From: Raphanus sativus
Lineage: Eukaryota > Streptophyta > Magnoliopsida > Brassicales > Brassicaceae
Reading direction: 5' to 3'
Length of the DNA: 64,000 nt
NCBI RefSeq assembly: GCF_000801105.2
Contig: NC_079515.1
Span: 25,939,407 to 26,003,406, forward strand
A program made the position numbers and the translations under genes. Below the pieces are notes generated by a model. It was not told the origin of the DNA. It did no database searches and worked only from the letters and a program-made list of their open reading frames with translations. Of this stretch, positions 58,093-64,000 are shown one piece after another. Each line of letters opens with the position of its first letter. The stretch's first letter is position 1.

Positions 58093-58331
58093 CTCCCTCC
58101 GTTTTGATTTAATTGTCGTTCTGGAACAAAATTTTCGTTTCAAAATAAGTGTCGTTTTAAGATTTCAATGCAAAATTTATTAACAATATTCTTCAATTTA
58201 TTTTTCTATTGGTTGAAATACGGTTAGTAGTATAGGTAATTGTGTTTTTATTTTGGAAATATACAAAATCATATGTTTTATTAATATGTGTGCATAAACC
58301 TAGAACGACAAATAAAATGAAACGGAGGGAA
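58093..58331. mobile_element. Stowaway MITE
   Basis: The left end CTCCCTCCGTTTTGATTTAA and the right end (reverse complement TTCCCTCCGTTTCATTTTAT) lie between TA dinucleotides at 58091-58092 and 58332-58333. Both arms contain a GTCGTTCT(G/A) box. It is 239 bp long and noncoding. Confidence 0.9.
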
Positions 58332-59016
58332 TACTTAATTATTATTGCAATGAAGAGTTTTTTACTCACTAATAAATTTGATTTAAGAAATTGTCATTCT
58401 ATCCACATCAAGTAAGTATACACAAATACCGATAATAATCTCACCATTTGATTCACTACATATCAATACAAACATATACACAGTGAAAAAATAATATATA
58501 TATATTGAACTCTGAAAAAATAGCACGAATTTCTTTATTTTAAATAACATTTTTTATTTGTTTGTAACATTAAAAAAAATACTTACCATAGCTCTTTTTT
58601 GAAACACTTACTTGCTTACCATAGCTCATTAGTCCTTTATATCAAATTGTCCATCAGAAGAATAGTTGAATGTTTACAAAAAAATTCAAATTCAATCAGG
58701 AGGGATCTTTGGTCAAAGAGAAAAGCCCAAAGTTTCATTTCTTGGGAACTTCCCCAATATAAATATAAAATAAATAGAAATCTCTATTCACAAAAAAAAA
58801 AAAAAGGGCCAAAGTTTAGTTTGGTTTGGAGTTGTTAAAAAAAAAAAAAGTTTAGTTTGGAGTTGACAAAAAAAGAGTTTAGTTTGGTGTACTGTAAAGA
58901 CGTCACGGTTTCCGTCTCTTCACAACCGAATACGACATCGTTTTAATTCGCTTACAAAGTTCCACCACCGTACTTCTCTAGTTGACTCAGACAGTGGTTA
59001 GTATAGCAATAATAAG

Positions 59017-60619
59017 ATGGAGGGGATAGGGAACGACAAGAGTTCGAGTTCGAGTTCAGGCCCGGGTCCTTGTCTAAGCAAATACGTGGATCCATCAAGC
59101 GAAGAGTCTCACAGATACTATCTAGCGCGGCGGAACGCCTTGGAGATGCTCAGAGACAGAGGCTACGAAGTCTCCCTCGAAGACATCAATCTCTCCCTCA
59201 AGGATTTTCGAACTGTTTACGGCGAGCGTCCCGACGTTGACCGTCTCCGTATCTCCGCTCACCATCGCTCCGATTCTTCCAATAAGGTAAAATTATAAAA
59301 TCATTTCCCCTTTTATTTTATTTTTCCATTTCTAGCGGTTTTGTTTCTCTTTTTGCATGTTGAAAGGGTTTGCAAAAGATGTGAACTTGTCTTCGAATTG
59401 AAGCTATATATGTGCTACTTTTGTGGATTCGAATGACCAAATCTTAGGTTTTTGGAAGTGATGATAGTAACGGTAATGCATGTCATTGTCTCTGGTTGAT
59501 AAAACTATTACTATATGTGCCTTATCAGCTAGACTCATTTGTTTCTCCTTTTGAAAACTTTGTATTGTGATGTTTTTTTTTTCTGGTAAAGACTTCAGAA
59601 GTGGCAATGATTATTAGATCTCTAGACTACATATGGTGACTTGAATGATCTATCCTCTCTTTAATTAGAGCATGTTCTTAATGCGTTAGTTCTGACTTCT
59701 GAGAGCTAGAAGTTTACGTTTTTGATTGTTAGTGTGATATAATACTGCAAAAAGAACGGATAAAGTTGATATGTTTTGCTGTTAGTAGGAACGAACTGTC
59801 ATTCTTTTATGAAACAATATTGGCAGGTGGTTTGCTTACGTCTTTTGGTTTCTTTAGTAACACCAGACTGCATATATATAGTCTTACAAATTCTTAGTTA
59901 CCTATGAAAATGTATATACTATTCTCAACTTGTGATGCTTCTTACATCATTTCAAGTCTTTATGTCATAACACTTATGATCTGAAGTTTAAAGGGTCTGG
60001 TTCAACAAGTTTTGTGATGTTGGTTTTGCAGGTGAAGGTTGTCTTTTTTGGTACTGGTAAGGTTAAAGTCAACACAATCCGCAGTGTTGCAGCAGAGATA
60101 CTTAGCCAAGAGACCATAACCGGGCTGATACTGGTTCTGCAAAACCAAGTAACCGATAGAGCCTTGAAAGCCATTGAGCTTTTCACTTTCAAGGTCGAGA
60201 TATTCCAGGTACATGCATACATATATTTATTTTCTTTTCTTTTTTTTTGTTGGGACAACTTCAAAGCTGTAACACCTATATCTTTTCCTTCTTGCTGTCT
60301 CGTTAAGATAACCGACTTGCTAGTCAACCTAACCGAGCATGTACTGAGCCTGCGTCATCGTGTTCTGAATGATGGAGAGAAGAAAGCACTTCTCAAGCAG
60401 TACAATATCGAGGAAAAACAGGTACATTTATTCATTTCTTGGATCTTTTAAAACTCAACTTTATAACTCTTCTTTCGAATATAAATTTGGTAGCTTCCTC
60501 GGATCTCAAAGAAGGATGCGGTTGTGCGGTACTATGGATTAGAGAAAGGACAAGTTCTGAAAGTGAATTACAGAGGAGAACTCACTGAGTCCTATGTTGC
60601 CTACAGATGTGTGTGGTGA
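59017..60619 (+). CDS. NRPE5: RNA polymerase V subunit NRPE5
   Basis: Four exons (59017-59286, 60032-60208, 60308-60421, 60494-60619) encode 228 residues. This is an RPB5-family subunit: an N-terminal jaw domain (YYLARRNALEMLRDRGYEVS, EDINLSLKDFRTVYGERPDV) and the C-terminal assembly domain (EHVLSLRHRVLNDGEKKALL, LPRISKKDAVVRYYGLEKGQ, VLKVNYRGELTESYVAYRCV). The longer N terminus (MEGIGNDKSSSSS...PCLSKYVDPSSEES) and the ELTESYVAYRCVW end distinguish NRPE5 from the pol II subunit NRPB5, which starts MLTEEE. NRPE5 is specific to plant RNA polymerase V, which makes scaffold transcripts for RNA-directed DNA methylation in the nucleus. All domains look intact. Confidence 0.95.
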
Positions 60620-60848
60620 AATGCAACCAATAAAAAGAAAAATAATTCTGTGTACTTATTTTCGGCATAAAAAAACTTCTGAAGATGCTTTGGACAAGAT
60701 CCTTTGCTTTAAACATAAGACTTCAGTTTTTTCTTTTTTCAAGTAAAAAATGTATTAAAGATCCTTTGCTTGTTCTTGAAAACATTTCCCATTATGTGCT
60801 TCCCTTAAAAAGAACAGTTTCTACCCGTTTTGGTCGAAACACAAAGAC

Positions 60849-61220
60849 ATGGAGACTCCACCATTTATTCGAAGTTCCGGGGACAATCAAAGCTCCTTGA
60901 TGGACCGGTTCGAGCGGTTATCTTTCGAGGCTCACCTCAACAATGCTCTGCTTGGTCGGAGCTTATCCGAGTCAGGTTTCTCTTCCATGTACAATGCTGT
61001 CCTCGATGATGATCCCGCACCAGTACATGTGGAGAATAATCAGGACTGCCGCAAAGTCCGGAGAGGGTTACGTTTGAATAAGATGTTAAAGAACCTGATG
61101 AAACCGATTAGATACTGTGGCAGAAGAATCAGCAGAGGAAAGAAACAGGAAGCGTACGATTTAGATGCAAGGAACATTAAAAAGTGGCAAACTTTCAGCA
61201 AATCTGTCCGATTGTTTTGA
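60849..61220 (+). CDS. Unrecognised basic protein (123 aa)
   Basis: A single uninterrupted frame starts METPPFIRSSGDNQSSLMDR and continues with FERLSFEAHLNNALLGRSLS, a Ser-rich stretch, then a strongly basic half (CRKVRRGLRLNKMLKNLMKP, YCGRRISRGKKQEAYDLDAR). No signal peptide or membrane segment is seen. The basic KMLKNLMKPI segment could be a membrane- or nucleus-targeting amphipathic helix (inference). It begins only 230 bp after the NRPE5 stop, on the same strand, so it is either a separate short gene or a frame within a long 3' region. Codon use and length favour a real gene. I do not recognise a family. Confidence 0.6.
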   Translation: METPPFIRSSGDNQSSLMDRFERLSFEAHLNNALLGRSLSESGFSSMYNAVLDDDPAPVHVENNQDCRKVRRGLRLNKMLKNLMKPIRYCGRRISRGKKQEAYDLDARNIKKWQTFSKSVRLF

Positions 61221-62650
61221 GTTTATTTGTGCTAGTTTATCTTTTTTTACTAACGACGGTATTAACTACAGAGACATACTTGTGTTTAGGGGATGCTGAA
61301 GTTTAGCATTTGTTTTTCGTTTGTAAAAAGAAAAGAGATGTAAACACATACTTTACATAGCAACTAAACTCTTCATGTCACAATTTGAACGAATCACATA
61401 AATGATTAAATGTAATATCATACATATTTGAAAAGATAAGTAATCTAAATTTGAAGCAATTCCACTTTACTAAATTTATATAGCCATACAGATATTGAGC
61501 CATGCTTTGTACCTCTCCTTATAATTAGTTCGAAATATTCCATAAGTTTATATATTTTTAAATAAAATCAAAAATAGAAAAAAAAAGACGTTTGAGAATG
61601 CTTTTGATGCAAAGAAGGACCATATGTGTCGACATGAGGTTTTTTAGTGGTCTTGCATTGTAATTACTCTACCTAGATGACACATGCATGCCAGCAAGTC
61701 CCAAGAGGATTAGGTGTGAATAAGGTACTCTTTGAGCAAAATAATGTCTGATTATTCTGAGTATATTAGTTAGTTATCTTTCTAATGACAGTACAAAACT
61801 ACAACATAACATGTACCTGTTTTGCTTCTAGTGGATGCCGAAACGAGCACTTGTTTTTTTTTTCTTTGGTAAGAAACGAAAAGAAAAGAAATCTAATCCA
61901 ACGGTTGAGATTAGTTCTGGTATTAATCCAAGGGTTGTGGTCTCTTGCCATTAAACTCGGCAAAGCAGCAAAAGCAGAGAGACTTTTTGACTGCCTACAA
62001 CCTTAGCGACAGAGAGGCTGAACAAAAAAAAACACCTTTTGTTTTTTGTTTTTTTCGATTCACAACATCTGTGTGCTCTGCTCTACTCCTCCTCCTCCGA
62101 TTTCATACGTATTGGTAATTCTCTCATCCCCAAATCTTGTTGAATAAAGTCGAAAGCCCAAAACTTGTTTTCAAATCAGGACTGAGATCACATCACTTTT
62201 TGTTTTTCTTCTCCCTAGAATCTGAAACGGAAGCGCTTCTATGTTCAAAGCTTTAGTTTTGTTCTAGCTTCAGTTAACTGGAAGGGAGAGAGAGAGAGAG
62301 AGTTAAAGGAAACGACTTTGTTGTTGAAGGGTACAATTATAAAAATACTTTTCTTTTTGCAGTAACAATTTAACATCTTTTATGCCACTTGGTGGAACAG
62401 CTTTGGAACTTTCTCGTGTTGTGGCTATTGTTGTTATTTGCTCTGATTCAGAGATCTTTTTTTTTTTGGCTACTCTGATTGAGTCAGCGTTTACTTTCCT
62501 TAGTTTCTTCAACTCGTCAAGTACGCAATTTTATGAACTTTGGATTCATTCACTTGCTTATGCGTGTGTGCTTCTTCCTTTTTCAACTTGGTAGTCTGTA
62601 TGGGTACCTAGGAGAAGAAGGAACTTTTTGTTGTGGAAGGCAAGGATCAG
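61221..62650. other. Intergenic and probable 5' UTR of the RING-CH gene
   Basis: 61221-61980 shows no gene. From about 62040 the pyrimidine-rich, GA-repeat-bearing sequence (GA run at about 62287-62302) and a possible donor GTATTGGTAATTC near 62108 suggest a spliced 5' UTR leading to the start at 62651. Confidence 0.4.
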
Positions 62651-63851
62651 ATGCATAGTATTAGCTCCAACCCCGCTGGTGACCTTGAGAAGCAGCAGCA
62701 GGACAAGACTCCGGAGAAGCAGAGCGAGTTAGTAAATGAATCTGCCAAGGAAGTGAACCACCTCACCATTGTTGTCTGCAATGGAGATTCAAGTGGGGCA
62801 CGTGAAACCGTAGAATTGGCTCAGATCTATGGGCCAGCAGCTGAGAGGGAAGAGTCCCCCAAAAAGGTTTGTTTGTCCAGAAACTCCAGCTCTCACGAGC
62901 AGTGTAGGTCAGCTCCTGTCCCTTTTTCTTATTAAGACGGTTCCATGAATTTAAATTGATGTGTTACAATCAAGTAAATGAATCTGGCTCATCTGTCTTT
63001 TTAATGGTAAGTAGGGTTTGTCAGCAAGAGAAAGAAGAGGCGTTGATAGAACTGGGGTGCCTATGTCGTGGTGGCCTTGCTAAATCCCATAGGTCATGCA
63101 TAGATGCTTGGTTTCGCACAAAAGGCTCTAATCAGTGCGAGATCTGCCAGTGAGTAGACATTCATTCCAACGCTTTTACTTGATTCAAATGGGAGGAGGA
63201 GGACACTAAGCTTAATTTGGTTCTTCCATTTTTTCTTTGTTTCTGCAGGGCAGTGGCTGTCAACGTGCCACCTCCAGAGACCCATCCAACTGTGAGTACA
63301 TCTCTCTTTATTTTTAACAAAGAAAATAAGTGGGTCATGACATGACAGTGCTTTTTTACCCTTTTGAACAGACAAATTACTGGGTTTGGAGGATTGATCC
63401 CAGCTATAGACAAGAGCAGCGTGAGAGAGTAAGTTGTCTTCACATATATAGAGAGTAGCCATTTGCATTTCAGTTAAGTAAGTGTGCTTGCTTGTGTCAT
63501 CATCACAGGGATGTTTCAATCCTCTATGGGTAGCATTCTCGATTCTGATAGGCGGTCTAATGCTGGATGTGTTAATATCAATCACACTTGGTGTGTCTGC
63601 ACTCCCGGTTAACATAATCATTGGTACGTTTTGTTTTTATCAGTGTAAGCTAAAGTTATAATCATTTGAAAACACTTATACATGGTGGTGGGTGTGGGGT
63701 TGCAGGAGTGATAGTGGTGCTAGGGCTAGGAACAGCACTAAGGCTGACATTGGAGTTCTGCTACGAGTGGAGCTTGAGAAGAGCGGTTCAGAGGGCAGTG
63801 CAGAGGAGTGAAACAGCCTTTAATAACATTGCATATCCACCTGCCTTGTAA
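62651..63851 (+). CDS. RING-CH (RINGv) membrane E3 ubiquitin ligase-like protein
   Basis: Six exons (62651-62907, 63015-63149, 63249-63291, 63372-63428, 63509-63623, 63706-63851) encode 250 residues. The first ATG in frame, MHSISSNPAGDLEKQQQ, was used; an upstream in-frame GTG was disregarded. The RING-CH finger spans exons 1-2: Cys-x2-Cys in EQCRVCQQEKEE, Cys-x-Cys in ELGCLCRGGL, His-x2-Cys in KSHRSCIDAWF, Cys-x2-Cys in NQCEICQ, giving C4HC3 order. Two membrane segments follow (PLWVAFSILIGGLMLDVLIS and IIIGVIVVLGLGTALRL). MARCH-type proteins of this layout transfer ubiquitin to membrane cargo. The end is NNIAYPPAL*. The exact Arabidopsis counterpart was not identified, and it does not fit the synteny of the preceding genes. 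Confidence 0.88.
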
Positions 63852-64000
63852 GAGAGATAAATGTCAAAGCTGGAAACATCTTGTGTGTGTTAGTGTGTTA
63901 TGTAAAAAAAGTTGCGTGAAGACAAAAGTGTGATTGTTTTTACATACAATTATGCTGAATTCGTTTGGAGCATCATCTTTTGTGTAGCTTAATTGTTTTA

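Larger units (their letters stand above)
56747..59016. other. Intergenic stretch with two MITEs
   Basis: The 3' UTR of the glutaredoxin-like gene is followed by a MULE-like element (57039-57633) and a Stowaway MITE (58093-58331), both listed. No gene is seen. Just upstream of NRPE5 the repeated phrase AGTTTAGTTTGG (about 58815, 58850 and 58875) forms a short imperfect tandem array. Confidence 0.5.

Noticed and set aside
1..64000. CRISPR arrays, prokaryotic operons, tRNA or rRNA genes
   Set aside because: No regularly spaced repeats, no operon layout and no cloverleaf or rRNA sequence were recognised. The window is a plant nuclear region.

Overview
This is a plant nuclear window from the Brassicaceae, most likely a Brassica-type (mesohexaploid) genome. 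Genes are intron-rich with GT/AG junctions, and intergenic DNA is very AT-rich and full of MITEs, Helitron ends, SINEs and LINE relics. The gene order matches the part of Arabidopsis thaliana chromosome 3 that I remember as At3g56970 to At3g57080: bHLH38-type genes, EDA7/NOL10, EMG1/NEP1, a strictosidine-synthase-like gene, ARR9, (cystathionine beta-lyase), condensin CAP-D2, a 48-residue membrane microprotein, a glutaredoxin-like gene and NRPE5. The synteny statement comes from recall of those proteins, not from a search.

Layout. 1-12 kb is gene-poor: a Helitron 3' end (1204), LINE reverse-transcriptase and RNase H relics (4.2-5.2 kb), a possible hAT relic and a probable Ty3/gypsy LTR relic (about 9.9-11.7 kb). 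12-26 kb holds two tandem group Ib bHLH genes (minus strand, 251 codon-products each). Each is embedded in a repeated flanking unit, and a 4.07-kb gene-capturing Helitron (16596-20661) has inserted downstream of the second copy. 26-32.2 kb is a divergent pair of ribosome-biogenesis genes, EDA7/NOL10 (minus) and EMG1 (plus). They share a promoter with telo-box and TGGGCY elements. 32.2-37.4 kb has a small C2HC zinc-finger ORF within duplicated flanks, and the strictosidine-synthase-like gene. 37.4-44.6 kb is a transposon-filled gap with an 8-bp-TSD hAT MITE, a 985-bp noncoding retroposon with 17-bp TSD, and Stowaway MITEs. 44.7-60.6 kb is dense: ARR9, a relic last exon of cystathionine beta-lyase, CAP-D2 with an in-frame 75-bp minisatellite, the microprotein, the glutaredoxin-like gene, a 9-bp-TSD MULE-like element and NRPE5. 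60.8-64 kb has an unrecognised basic ORF and a RING-CH membrane E3-ligase-like gene.

The genes are housekeeping or regulatory: iron-deficiency transcription factors, SSU-processome and 18S rRNA modification, cytokinin signalling, chromosome condensation and RNA polymerase V. The least ordinary part is the bHLH tandem array with its repeated flanks and the Helitron carrying pieces of at least three unrelated genes. I see no new enzymatic or defence system. Exon boundaries were read by eye from splice signals.
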